Source: FEB-25 sp963822175
GTDB taxonomy: Bacteria > Chloroflexota > Anaerolineae > Anaerolineales > UBA4823
Assembly: GCA_963822175.1 (NCBI GenBank)
Contig: CAWGGJ010000010.1
Coordinates: 186,001 to 250,000 of the forward strand
Direction: 5' to 3'
Length of the DNA stretch: 64,000 nt
The notes under the pieces are model-generated. The model ran no database searches. It was given only the letters and a program-made list of their open reading frames with translations, and was not told where the DNA came from. Positions 1 to 7,830 of the stretch are shown here, piece by piece. Within the stretch, counting starts at the first letter, position 1. Every line of letters starts with the position of its first letter. A program made the translations under genes and the position numbers.

Positions 1-642
1 GCCATATCTTTTTTATTTATTCAAGGCATTCTAAGCTATCTTGCCAGACCCTTATCTGGAGGCATGGAGGAGCTAATAGCAATTGATGTAACTGAAAATG
101 TCGGCACAGTCATGCGGGTCACCCTGCTGAGTGGATTTACTATTGCCTTTCCTTATGTAATTTTTGAAATCTGGCTTTTTATTGCTCCAGCTTTACATCG
201 AACATCCCGTGTAAAAGGACTATTTGCTATCCCAATAGCGATATGCTTATTTATTGGCGGGATGGCCTTCGCCTTCTATGTTATGCTGCCCACTGCTTTG
301 CTATTTCTATTTAATTTTATGGGATTGACCACCCAACCCCGCCCTTCGTCTTACTATAATTTTGTGACATTAATCATGTTTTGGCTCGGGATAACTTTTG
401 AATTTCCTTTAGTAATTTATCTATTAGCTATCATGGGTTTTATTAAAGCAAAAAATCTGGTTACTCAGTGGAAACTGGCCATCGTGATTATTGCTATATT
501 GGCTGCAATAATCACACCGACAGTTGATCCAATCAATATGGGTCTTGTGATGGCACCAATGATCATCTTATATTTCATAAGCATTGGCCTGGCATATATA
601 GCTGAACGTGGTCGAGCAAAAAAAGGAAAGGAGGCATTGTAG
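1..642 (+). CDS. tatC: Sec-independent protein translocase TatC, 5'-truncated by window edge
   Basis: Polytopic inner-membrane subunit of the twin-arginine translocase, which recognises RR signal peptides and exports folded proteins. The reading frame is open from base 1, so the N-terminus lies outside the window; 213 residues are visible against about 250 in the family. The visible part has TatC character: a short amphipathic stretch ending near GGMEEL, then hydrophobic helices separated by short loops, with FPYVIFEIW and ITPTVDP segments typical of the family and a basic C-terminal tail (ERGRAKKGK). It stands alone here; the next gene starts 70 bases downstream behind its own strong ribosome binding site. 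The assignment is firm; the start cannot be judged. Confidence 0.93.
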   Translation, partial: AISFLFIQGILSYLARPLSGGMEELIAIDVTENVGTVMRVTLLSGFTIAFPYVIFEIWLFIAPALHRTSRVKGLFAIPIAICLFIGGMAFAFYVMLPTALLFLFNFMGLTTQPRPSSYYNFVTLIMFWLGITFEFPLVIYLLAIMGFIKAKNLVTQWKLAIVIIAILAAIITPTVDPINMGLVMAPMIILYFISIGLAYIAERGRAKKGKEAL

Positions 643-712
643 ATAAGTTAATTATCTATAGGCATCAACTTGGTAAATATAATATACGATCAGGGAACAT
701 AAGGAGGTATCC

Positions 713-1864
713 ATGCATGAAAGAGTTGCCATCGTGGGAGTAGGCTGTACAGGTTTTCGATCTGTGACACCTGGGCAGTCATATAAAGAAATGATATATG
801 AGGCTGCTATCCGTGCATATAATGATGCTGGTGTGGATCCCCGCCGAGATGTGGAAAGTTTTGTTACGGTGGCAGAGGATTTCCATGAAGGCACTAGCAT
901 CTTTGATGAATATACACCAGATCAAATCGGGGGTGCATTAAAACCGGTACACACGATTACAGGGGATGGGTTACACGGAATAGCTACAGCATATATGTTG
1001 ATACGTACAGGACAATTTGACATAGTCGCCATTGAAGGACATAGTAAAGCATCGAACATAAAAACCCTTCCAGAAATTACTGCCTATGCGCAAGACCCTG
1101 TATTAAACCGACCTCTAAAATTTAACAGTCACTTCATTGCCGGTATGGAAATGAATCGTTATTTATTTGAAAGTGGTTCGACTCCTGAACAATGCGCAGC
1201 TGTGGTTGTAAATAATAGATTTAATGCACTGACAAACCCTTTTGCTGCATACGGAGCTGACCTGACAATGGACGATGTCTTATCTGGCCCGATTTTATCC
1301 TGGCCGCTGGGTGCATTGGAAACTGCAGAACACGCTGATGGAGCCATTGTGATGGTTTTAGCATCAGAAGATAAAGCATCTTCCCTTAGTGAAAAACCGA
1401 TCTGGATTCTGGGATGTGGTTGGAGCAATGATTCACCTTCACTTGAAAACCGAGACTGGACGCATGCTTTCTATGCTGAGGAAGCTGCCAGGATGGCTTA
1501 TCGGCAAGCAGGAATTAATAATCCGCTGGAGGCTATCGATATTGCAGAAGTTGATGATACCTATGCCTATAAGGAGCTGCAGTCACTTGAAGCATTAGGA
1601 TTTTTTAACTTTGGAGAAGCCGGTAACATGATATTAGAGGGATTTACAAGCCCGGAAAGTGGATTACCCGTGAATGTATCGGGAGGAAGCCTTGGCATGG
1701 GAAACCTCCTTGATGCTACCGGCCTAGCACGTGCTCATGAAATAGTCCTTCAACTGAGGGGTGAGGCAGGCGCACGACAGGTTGTAGATGTCAACATCGG
1801 TCTGGCACAATCTTGGCGTGGTGTGCCATCAACAAGTGGTGCAGTTTTAATACTCGCCAACTAG
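713..1864 (+). CDS. Thiolase-fold protein lacking the catalytic cysteine (SCP-x/Ltp-like), first of a pair
   Basis: 383-residue member of the thiolase superfamily, resembling lipid-transfer/SCP-x thiolases. The start at 713 has GGAGG five bases upstream. The N-terminus (RVAIVGVGCTGF) is the usual thiolase strand, and the C-terminal glycine loop is present as SGGSLGMGN. However, where thiolases carry CASG the sequence reads TGDGLHGIA, so the nucleophile is absent; the GHP histidine is replaced (GMGN), and the C-terminal CxG is VNIG. Ordinary beta-ketothiolase chemistry is therefore unlikely. Cysteine-less relatives that pair with DUF35 proteins include the retro-aldolase Ltp2 of steroid side-chain breakdown; a CoA-ester aldolase or a structural partner role is inferred. 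It is the first gene of a four-gene unit ending at 4036. An acetyl-CoA acetyltransferase label would be misleading. Confidence 0.8.
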   Translation: MHERVAIVGVGCTGFRSVTPGQSYKEMIYEAAIRAYNDAGVDPRRDVESFVTVAEDFHEGTSIFDEYTPDQIGGALKPVHTITGDGLHGIATAYMLIRTGQFDIVAIEGHSKASNIKTLPEITAYAQDPVLNRPLKFNSHFIAGMEMNRYLFESGSTPEQCAAVVVNNRFNALTNPFAAYGADLTMDDVLSGPILSWPLGALETAEHADGAIVMVLASEDKASSLSEKPIWILGCGWSNDSPSLENRDWTHAFYAEEAARMAYRQAGINNPLEAIDIAEVDDTYAYKELQSLEALGFFNFGEAGNMILEGFTSPESGLPVNVSGGSLGMGNLLDATGLARAHEIVLQLRGEAGARQVVDVNIGLAQSWRGVPSTSGAVLILAN

Positions 1865-1877
1865 AAAGGATGCCTAA

Positions 1878-3044
1878 ATGGGAATGCGAAAAGTAGCCGT
1901 AGTTGGTGCTGGAATGACAAAATTCGTTCGCCGCAGTCTAGAAACACCAAAAGAGTTGACCTGGGAAGCTGCACACATGGCACTCGAATCTTGTGAGATG
2001 ACAATTGATGATATAGAAGCAGTATGCCTTGGTACAGCTCCGGATGCCTTCGATGGTGTTCACTTGAATGGTGAATATCTGAGTGATGGTGCTGGGGCTT
2101 GGCGAAAGCCCTATATGCGTTCATATGTGGGTGGTGGTACAGGAGTTTTTGTTCCAATCCAGGGTTGGTACCATATTGCATCTGGATTATTTGATGTTGT
2201 CATGGTAGTCGCTGAAGAAAAGATGTCATCCTATTATCCCCATGCTCAAGCAGCTTTCTTGACCATCTTCGACCATACAACTGAACGACCTTTAAAACCA
2301 AATCTACTATGGATATTTGCCATGGAAATGAATCGTTACATGACCACATATGGTATATCCAAAGCAGACATTGCACAAGTGGCGGTGCAACATAAGAAGA
2401 ACGCAGCTGACCACCCCTGCGCATTACTTGGTGACGCAAATATTACTCTGAATGATATTCTAAATTCTGAAGTCTTGGCTTGGCCAGTGCAACGATTTGA
2501 TGTTAGTCCTGTATCCGATGGAGCAGTTGCAGTGATATTGGCAGCTGAACATGTAGCGAAAAGGATCACCGACAAGCCTGTGTGGATCGAAGGCGTAGGC
2601 TGGCATCTGGATACATCTTATTGGACGAACAGAGATCTTGCATATCCGCGCTACGTTGAATATGCTGCACGTATGGCATATGATATGGCTGGTATCAAGG
2701 AACCTCGTAAGGAGATTAATATTGCAGAACCTTATGATCCATTTGATTATAAAGCTCTCCATCATTTAGAGGGATTACAACTTGCAGAACGTGGAAAAGC
2801 TGCTGAATTATACAGCGATGGCACCGCTTCACGCACAGGTAACATGCCCATCTGTCCCTCAGGTGGACTTTTAGGCGTAGGGAACCCGATTGCAGCTGCT
2901 GGCCTAATGAAAATCGCAGAATTATTTTGGCAATTAAGAGGTGAAGCAGGTGCTCGCCAGGTTCCAGGTCATCCTCGACGTGGAATAGCACAAGCTTGGG
3001 GTGACCTGATGCAAGTCGGTACAGTTGTCATCATGGGGAGATGA
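1878..3044 (+). CDS. Thiolase-fold protein lacking the catalytic cysteine, second of a pair
   Basis: 388-residue paralogue of the preceding gene, starting 13 bases after it behind an AAAGGA site; an in-frame ATG six bases later is an alternative start. The thiolase fold shows in RKVAVVGAGMTKF at the N-terminus and CPSGGLLGVGNP near the C-terminus. The position of the nucleophilic cysteine reads SYVGGGTGV, the GHP histidine is GNP, and the final CxG cysteine is missing, so this copy too lacks the classical triad. The two proteins share a LRGEAGARQV segment near the C-terminus, which suggests duplication and possibly a heteromer, as in other thiolase/DUF35 assemblies. Substrate and reaction are unknown; a CoA-thioester lyase or condensing role is only an inference. 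Confidence 0.8.
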   Translation: MGMRKVAVVGAGMTKFVRRSLETPKELTWEAAHMALESCEMTIDDIEAVCLGTAPDAFDGVHLNGEYLSDGAGAWRKPYMRSYVGGGTGVFVPIQGWYHIASGLFDVVMVVAEEKMSSYYPHAQAAFLTIFDHTTERPLKPNLLWIFAMEMNRYMTTYGISKADIAQVAVQHKKNAADHPCALLGDANITLNDILNSEVLAWPVQRFDVSPVSDGAVAVILAAEHVAKRITDKPVWIEGVGWHLDTSYWTNRDLAYPRYVEYAARMAYDMAGIKEPRKEINIAEPYDPFDYKALHHLEGLQLAERGKAAELYSDGTASRTGNMPICPSGGLLGVGNPIAAAGLMKIAELFWQLRGEAGARQVPGHPRRGIAQAWGDLMQVGTVVIMGR

Positions 3045-3054
3045 GGAGAAAATT

Positions 3055-3570
3055 ATGACTGCAAAAATTAAGGAGTTTCCAGGAATATCGTTAAATGAGG
3101 ATGATTTTTCTGAAGGAAAGGTTCTATATAATTTTGATAAACTCAATGGATTATATGAATGGGATACAGGAATTGGCATCGGAAGTTATTTAGCAGCTTT
3201 AAAAAAAGGTGTAATCCTAGGTAGTCATTGTAAAACCTGTCGAAAAGTTGTGGTACCTCCTCGCACAATTTGTGAGTGGTGTTTTCGACCCATGGATGAA
3301 TTTGTACCTATTACAGATACTGGAATTGTTAATACTTTTTCACTTTGTTATGTAACCTGGGATGTAAAAAGAATAAAGCAACCTGAAATTCCTGCCGTGA
3401 TAAACCTCGATGGAGCGTCTTCTCTACACGGCATTATGCATATGCTGGGTGAGGTTGATCCCAAGGAAGTCAAAATTGGAATGAAGGTAAAGGCTGTATG
3501 GAAACCAGCCAGCAAACGCCAGGGTTCAATCAATGACATCCTTTACTTCAAGCCTATCAAGGAGAAATAA
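3055..3570 (+). CDS. DUF35-type zinc-ribbon/OB-fold protein, thiolase partner
   Basis: 171-residue protein of the DUF35 family, whose members bind thiolase-fold enzymes (for example BbsA, ChsH2 and the archaeal thiolase/HMG-CoA synthase complex) and help place CoA substrates. An N-terminal extension precedes a rubredoxin-like zinc ribbon with two pairs, CKTC and CEWC, ten residues apart; the rest is the OB fold, ending with a KPASKRQGSI segment. The ATG at 3055 is chosen because AGGAG lies just upstream; a TTG at 3025 would force a longer overlap with the previous gene. Its position directly behind two thiolase-fold genes makes a complex with them very likely. Confidence 0.88.
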   Translation: MTAKIKEFPGISLNEDDFSEGKVLYNFDKLNGLYEWDTGIGIGSYLAALKKGVILGSHCKTCRKVVVPPRTICEWCFRPMDEFVPITDTGIVNTFSLCYVTWDVKRIKQPEIPAVINLDGASSLHGIMHMLGEVDPKEVKIGMKVKAVWKPASKRQGSINDILYFKPIKEK

Positions 3571-3571
3571 T

Positions 3572-4036
3572 ATGACACTCCTGAAGCGTGACTCAAATGC
3601 ACCTGCCCACTGGCAGGGAGAACTACCGGTAACAAACCGGTATACCTATGGTTTGGCTGGAGAAAAATTCTTTCGAGCTATAAAGGATGAAGGAAGAATC
3701 CTTGGTACCCATTGCCCTAATTGTGACATCACCTACGTCCCAGCTTCAATATTCTGTGAGCAATGTCTAGCAAAACTAGATGATTGGGTAGATGTTGGTA
3801 TAAGCGGACAAATATTTACATATACGCTTTTATTTGTTAATCTCGATGGTTCTCCAAAAGAAAAACCCGAGATAATTGCATTCATCTCCTTCGGTGATGG
3901 AGGAATAATCCATCGTCTTAACAAAGTGGACCTTGATAAAGTTGAAATTGGAATGAAAGTTCAAGCAATCTTTAAACCAATTTCAAAACGTATTGGTTCG
4001 ATCCTAGACATCGATTATTTCAAACCTGTAAGCTGA
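3572..4036 (+). CDS. Second DUF35-type zinc-ribbon/OB-fold protein
   Basis: 154-residue DUF35 paralogue starting one base after the stop of the preceding gene, with AGGAG seven bases upstream of the ATG. The zinc-ribbon pairs are CPNC and CEQC, followed by an OB fold ending KPISKRIGSI, closely parallel to the end of its neighbour. Two thiolase-fold proteins and two DUF35 proteins in one unit suggest either two parallel heterodimers or a larger four-component complex. No catalytic role is expected for this subunit alone. An in-frame ATG at 3533 lies inside the previous gene and has no ribosome binding site. Confidence 0.87.
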   Translation: MTLLKRDSNAPAHWQGELPVTNRYTYGLAGEKFFRAIKDEGRILGTHCPNCDITYVPASIFCEQCLAKLDDWVDVGISGQIFTYTLLFVNLDGSPKEKPEIIAFISFGDGGIIHRLNKVDLDKVEIGMKVQAIFKPISKRIGSILDIDYFKPVS

Positions 4037-4057
4037 GAATAATATTTAATAGATACC

Positions 4058-4113
4058 ATGTATCCTGCGGTCGAATAATATCACTATTAATTAAATTCCT
4101 CTGCAGGATACAT
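4058..4113 (+). terminator. Long hairpin after the thiolase/DUF35 operon
   Basis: A perfect 11-bp inverted repeat (ATGTATCCTGC at 4058-4068, GCAGGATACAT at 4103-4113) encloses a 34-base AT-rich loop, 22 bases after the last stop of the operon. The large loop and the weak following TTATTTAAA are not classical for intrinsic termination, so it could also be a processing or stability element. The remaining bases to 4229 are AT-rich with no recognised feature. Confidence 0.4.
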
Positions 4114-4229
4114 TTATTTAAAAATACTTTCACATGTATAATCTTATGATAATATTCAATTACCACCGAATAGATTAAATATATTAAAAACAATACTAAA
4201 TATCCTTAAAAACACTGAAATAATCCCTT

Positions 4230-6722
4230 ATGCAAAAAACACTTAAAAAAATTTGTATACAATGCTCATTAGTGATTATTATTATTTCATTATTAGTTGG
4301 ATGTAATTTTCCATCTGCCAGGGATAAGACTGTAACGAATACTCCTGAACCTTCATTATCAAATCTAGAGCAAGAACTAGTTACATTTATTGTAAAAATT
4401 CCACAACCACTTTCTGCGGGTGATTCTGTGTTTATATCTTTTCTCGATGAGGTAACAGGATTAGCACTCAACCCTCAAAAGCACATCATGCAAGCGGAAG
4501 ACGAGCTGACGTATACAGTAACGTTAGCATGTAACCTCGGTTCTGTAATTAAATACCGTTATAGCCGTGAAGGTTCTAACCGGGTTAATGAGCATTTATT
4601 TAATGGCAGAGCAGTACGTTATCGCTTGTATCATGTCGAAGGACCTGGGAAAATTGAGGATGTGGTTAGCCGTTGGACAGATACTGAAAATTCCAGCCCA
4701 ACAGGTCGTATCATGGGGAAGATAATCGACTCTTCTTCCGGGAAACCGATACCCAATATTCTAGCAACAGCTGGGGGTGAACAAGCTTACACGCTTGCAG
4801 ATGGCTCGTTTCTCCTGGAAGGTCTACCCCCAACTACGCACAATTTAGTATTCTATTCATTAGATGGGACTTACCATATCTTTCAACAGGGTGCCACGGT
4901 CGCAGCCAATTCAACCACACCGGTCTTAGCAGAATTATCGCGAGCTAAACTTGTTAGGGTAATCTTCACTGTAAATGTTCCCACAGATACACCTGTTGAT
5001 GCACCAATTCGGTTGGCAGGTAATATCTCTCAGCTTGGGAATACATTTGCAGATTTATCAGGTGGGGTAAGTACCTTGGCATCTCGAATGCCAGTTTTAG
5101 GCAAACTATCTGATGGCAAGTATACTGTCACCCTCAAGCTCCCAGTCGGTACATATCTTGAATATAAATATACTCTCGGCGATGGCCTGTGGAGTTCTGA
5201 GCTTACATCAAATAGCGAAATCAACCTTCGCAAGTTGATAATCCCGTCCACCAAGCTTGAGGAAATTGATTTCGTTACCTCCTGGCAAACAGCAGCGACC
5301 GGTCCGGTACGATTTGGTGTCAGGGTACCCACCAATACTCCTCAAAATGAGATAGTTTCAATTCAATTCAATCCGGGATATGGGTGGTTAGAACCACTTC
5401 CGATGTGGCCGATAATGAACCCACAAGGTGAACAAGTTTGGAATTTCGTTCTAACTGGACCTTTTAATGATCTGACATCCATTCGATACAGGTATTGTAG
5501 GCAGAATCAATGTGGTAGTGCTGACGATACTGAAACGATGGGAGTAAATCCTACTGGCCGTGAAATCAATCTCACCAAAGAATCTATAATAATTGAGGAT
5601 CAAGTATCAACTTGGGCATGGTTGAGCAGTGCGAATGATTCAACTGGGATTGCGGATTTTCAAGCTACTCCTAGAGAGAAAGGTTTTATTGCAGGGGTTG
5701 AATTACAACCGAAGTATCATCCATCCTGGGGTCCTTTGTATTCTCAAGCAATTGATGATGCCCAACGTCTTGATGTAAACACATTACTCTTCAGCCCAAC
5801 CTGGACATTCACGAATGAATCACCTCCAATTCTTGAACAACTTGCATCTCAGGATATCTTGTGGCCTGATTTGACAAATATCGTCAACCAAGCACAAGAA
5901 AGAGGATTGTCCACAGGAATCTACCCTATACCTAACTTTCCCATCCATGAAGATTTATGGTGGCAGAATTCAAAACGGGATTTTCCTTGGTGGGTTTCTT
6001 TTTTTGAGCGATATTCAAATTTCGTCCTGCATCACGCTAGTCTTGCATCAAGCACCAAGTCGCCTGTTTTAGTCATTGGGGGTGACTGGATTTACCCGGC
6101 ACTTCCAGATGGATTGCTTTCTGATGGATCGCCAAGTAATGTTCCTCAAGATGCCGAAACTCGTTGGCGAGAATTAATCAAAGAGGTACGGGACAGATAC
6201 TCCGGTAAGATTGCTTGGGCTATACCATACTCAGTTGGTATGACCAACCCACCACCCTTCATTGATGATGTTGATCAAGTCTATGTTCTATGGTCAGCAC
6301 CATTGGGTAACGAGCCAAATACATCTGTTGAGGATATGAAAGTACAGGCAAACGCAATCCTTACTCAGGAAATATTTCCTTTTCAGCAGCAGATTAGAAA
6401 ACCTGTCATCATTGCCATATCATATCCTTCGGTTGAAGGTGGTGCTGCAGGATGTATCACTGTATCAGGAGGCGTGTGTATAGACTATGACCAGCTTAGT
6501 CCACCAAATCCAGATATTCCGGAAGTGGCCTTAAATCTTCAAGAGCAGGCCAATGCATACCATGCCATTCTTTCAGCGATTAACGAAAATTCCTGGATCG
6601 CTGGTTATTTTTCTATGGGATATTATCCACCTGCAATCCTTCAAGATAAATCTATTTCGATACATGGGAAGCCAGCAGAAAAAATAATGTGGTATTGGTC
6701 ACAGAATTTTCTCAATCGCTAG
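4230..6722 (+). CDS. Modular lipoprotein: three CBM20-like sandwich modules plus TIM-barrel-like domain
   Basis: 830-residue predicted lipoprotein: basic N-terminus, hydrophobic core and lipobox LLVGC with the acylated cysteine at 25, followed by a Ser/Thr/Pro-rich linker. Three related beta-sandwich modules begin near residues 51, 241 and 360 (VTFIVKIP, VIFTVNVP, FGVRVP) and each ends in a short acidic-to-tryptophan motif (EDVVSRW, EIDFVTSW, IEDQVSTW); they resemble starch-binding CBM20-type domains. A carboxypeptidase-regulatory-like domain lies between modules one and two (near 150-235). From about residue 484 to the end, an aromatic-rich region beginning GFIAGVELQPKYHP resembles a glycoside-hydrolase TIM barrel. 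It probably binds and perhaps cleaves extracellular polysaccharide at the cell surface; substrate and catalytic acids are not certain. It is monocistronic, with a weak ribosome binding site. Confidence 0.72.
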   Translation: MQKTLKKICIQCSLVIIIISLLVGCNFPSARDKTVTNTPEPSLSNLEQELVTFIVKIPQPLSAGDSVFISFLDEVTGLALNPQKHIMQAEDELTYTVTLACNLGSVIKYRYSREGSNRVNEHLFNGRAVRYRLYHVEGPGKIEDVVSRWTDTENSSPTGRIMGKIIDSSSGKPIPNILATAGGEQAYTLADGSFLLEGLPPTTHNLVFYSLDGTYHIFQQGATVAANSTTPVLAELSRAKLVRVIFTVNVPTDTPVDAPIRLAGNISQLGNTFADLSGGVSTLASRMPVLGKLSDGKYTVTLKLPVGTYLEYKYTLGDGLWSSELTSNSEINLRKLIIPSTKLEEIDFVTSWQTAATGPVRFGVRVPTNTPQNEIVSIQFNPGYGWLEPLPMWPIMNPQGEQVWNFVLTGPFNDLTSIRYRYCRQNQCGSADDTETMGVNPTGREINLTKESIIIEDQVSTWAWLSSANDSTGIADFQATPREKGFIAGVELQPKYHPSWGPLYSQAIDDAQRLDVNTLLFSPTWTFTNESPPILEQLASQDILWPDLTNIVNQAQERGLSTGIYPIPNFPIHEDLWWQNSKRDFPWWVSFFERYSNFVLHHASLASSTKSPVLVIGGDWIYPALPDGLLSDGSPSNVPQDAETRWRELIKEVRDRYSGKIAWAIPYSVGMTNPPPFIDDVDQVYVLWSAPLGNEPNTSVEDMKVQANAILTQEIFPFQQQIRKPVIIAISYPSVEGGAAGCITVSGGVCIDYDQLSPPNPDIPEVALNLQEQANAYHAILSAINENSWIAGYFSMGYYPPAILQDKSISIHGKPAEKIMWYWSQNFLNR

Positions 6723-6753
6723 GATAAAAATTACAAACGAAGAAAGAAAAAAT

Positions 6754-6783
6754 GACCCCTTTTGAAAAACAGGGGCCTTTTTT
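6754..6783. terminator. Bidirectional intrinsic terminator
   Basis: A CCCCT/AGGGG stem (6756-6760 with 6771-6775), extended inward by TT/AA pairs, is flanked by an A-run on the left and a T-run on the right. It therefore ends in U-rich RNA on either strand and separates the convergent lipoprotein and korB genes. Confidence 0.75.
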
Positions 6784-7830
6784 CTAGAACATCATTGCAT
6801 TTACTTTCTCTATCGTCTCTTTTGGGGGACGTAATCGATCCTCAGTAAGTCGATTTAATGGCTCATTTGGAAGGTTATAAAGCTCAAAAAGGGTGGGTTG
6901 ATTTTCATCAATATAGATTAAGCCAGTGATCAAACAGCAATCCTTGTTTGACTCATCCAACACCCTCATTGCTTCCGCCCGATTTTTCGGATCATAGTCA
7001 CGATCTAGCTTCTTCAATATTACAGTTGATCCATCATGCATGGTCACTTCTTTAATTTGGCCATCCTCATAATCAACTAGGATTTCCTCGGCATAGGGAA
7101 CAAAGGAGAGCTCGTGTAAAGCGACTTCATGATCCTTACCCCAAGAATAAGAATGACTGGTGTTATCCTGATTGTTAAATGTAACACAGGGACTGATAAT
7201 GTCCAAAACTGCAATTCCTTTATGACTTAAAGCAGCTTTGATCAATTCTTTCACTTGTTTCGGATCACCAGCAAAAGAGCGTGCCACAAAGGTTGCATGA
7301 CTTACTAATGCTTCCCAAGCAATATCAACGGGTAAATATGGATTCGTACCTTGTTTCTTAAGCTCCAGGCCTTCATCAGCAGTGGCCGAAAATTGACCTT
7401 TGGTTAACCCGTATACTCCGTTGTTTTCAACGATGTAGACCATGGGGACGTTTCTGCGAACAATGTGCTTGAATTGACCCATGCCAATACTGGCGGTGTC
7501 ACCATCTCCGCTAACGCCAATCCCTTTTAAAAGAATGTCACCAAACATTGCCCCTGTTGCCAGTGATGGCATTCGTCCATGGAGTCCGTTGAAACCAAAA
7601 GAGCGGTTCAGAAAGTAAAATGGACTTTTACTAGAACATCCAATCCCACTGAATTTAACTATATTCTCAGGTACCATGTTCAATTCAAAACAGGCGGTAA
7701 TTATTTGACTTGATATCGAGTTATGACCACAACCCTGGCATAGAGAACTTAGGTTGCCTCGATAATCATTCTTTGATAATCCTACAAGGTTAACCTGTGC
7801 CTTGCTTGTCGGTGATGATTGATCGGTCAT
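6784..7830 (-). CDS. korB: 2-oxoacid:ferredoxin oxidoreductase, beta subunit
   Basis: 348-residue thiamine-diphosphate subunit of a 2-oxoacid (probably 2-oxoglutarate) ferredoxin oxidoreductase, which oxidatively decarboxylates the keto acid to its CoA ester and reduces ferredoxin. The N-terminal CQGCGH and later GIGCSSK cysteines fit the single 4Fe-4S cluster of this subunit, and GDGDTASIGMGQF is the ThDP/Mg binding motif. Its ATG overlaps the stop of the alpha gene (ATGA), indicating translational coupling. Choice of substrate among 2-oxoacids cannot be settled from sequence alone, but the two-subunit layout with a fused gamma-alpha partner is typical of KorAB. Confidence 0.9.
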   Translation of the reverse strand: MTDQSSPTSKAQVNLVGLSKNDYRGNLSSLCQGCGHNSISSQIITACFELNMVPENIVKFSGIGCSSKSPFYFLNRSFGFNGLHGRMPSLATGAMFGDILLKGIGVSGDGDTASIGMGQFKHIVRRNVPMVYIVENNGVYGLTKGQFSATADEGLELKKQGTNPYLPVDIAWEALVSHATFVARSFAGDPKQVKELIKAALSHKGIAVLDIISPCVTFNNQDNTSHSYSWGKDHEVALHELSFVPYAEEILVDYEDGQIKEVTMHDGSTVILKKLDRDYDPKNRAEAMRVLDESNKDCCLITGLIYIDENQPTLFELYNLPNEPLNRLTEDRLRPPKETIEKVNAMMF

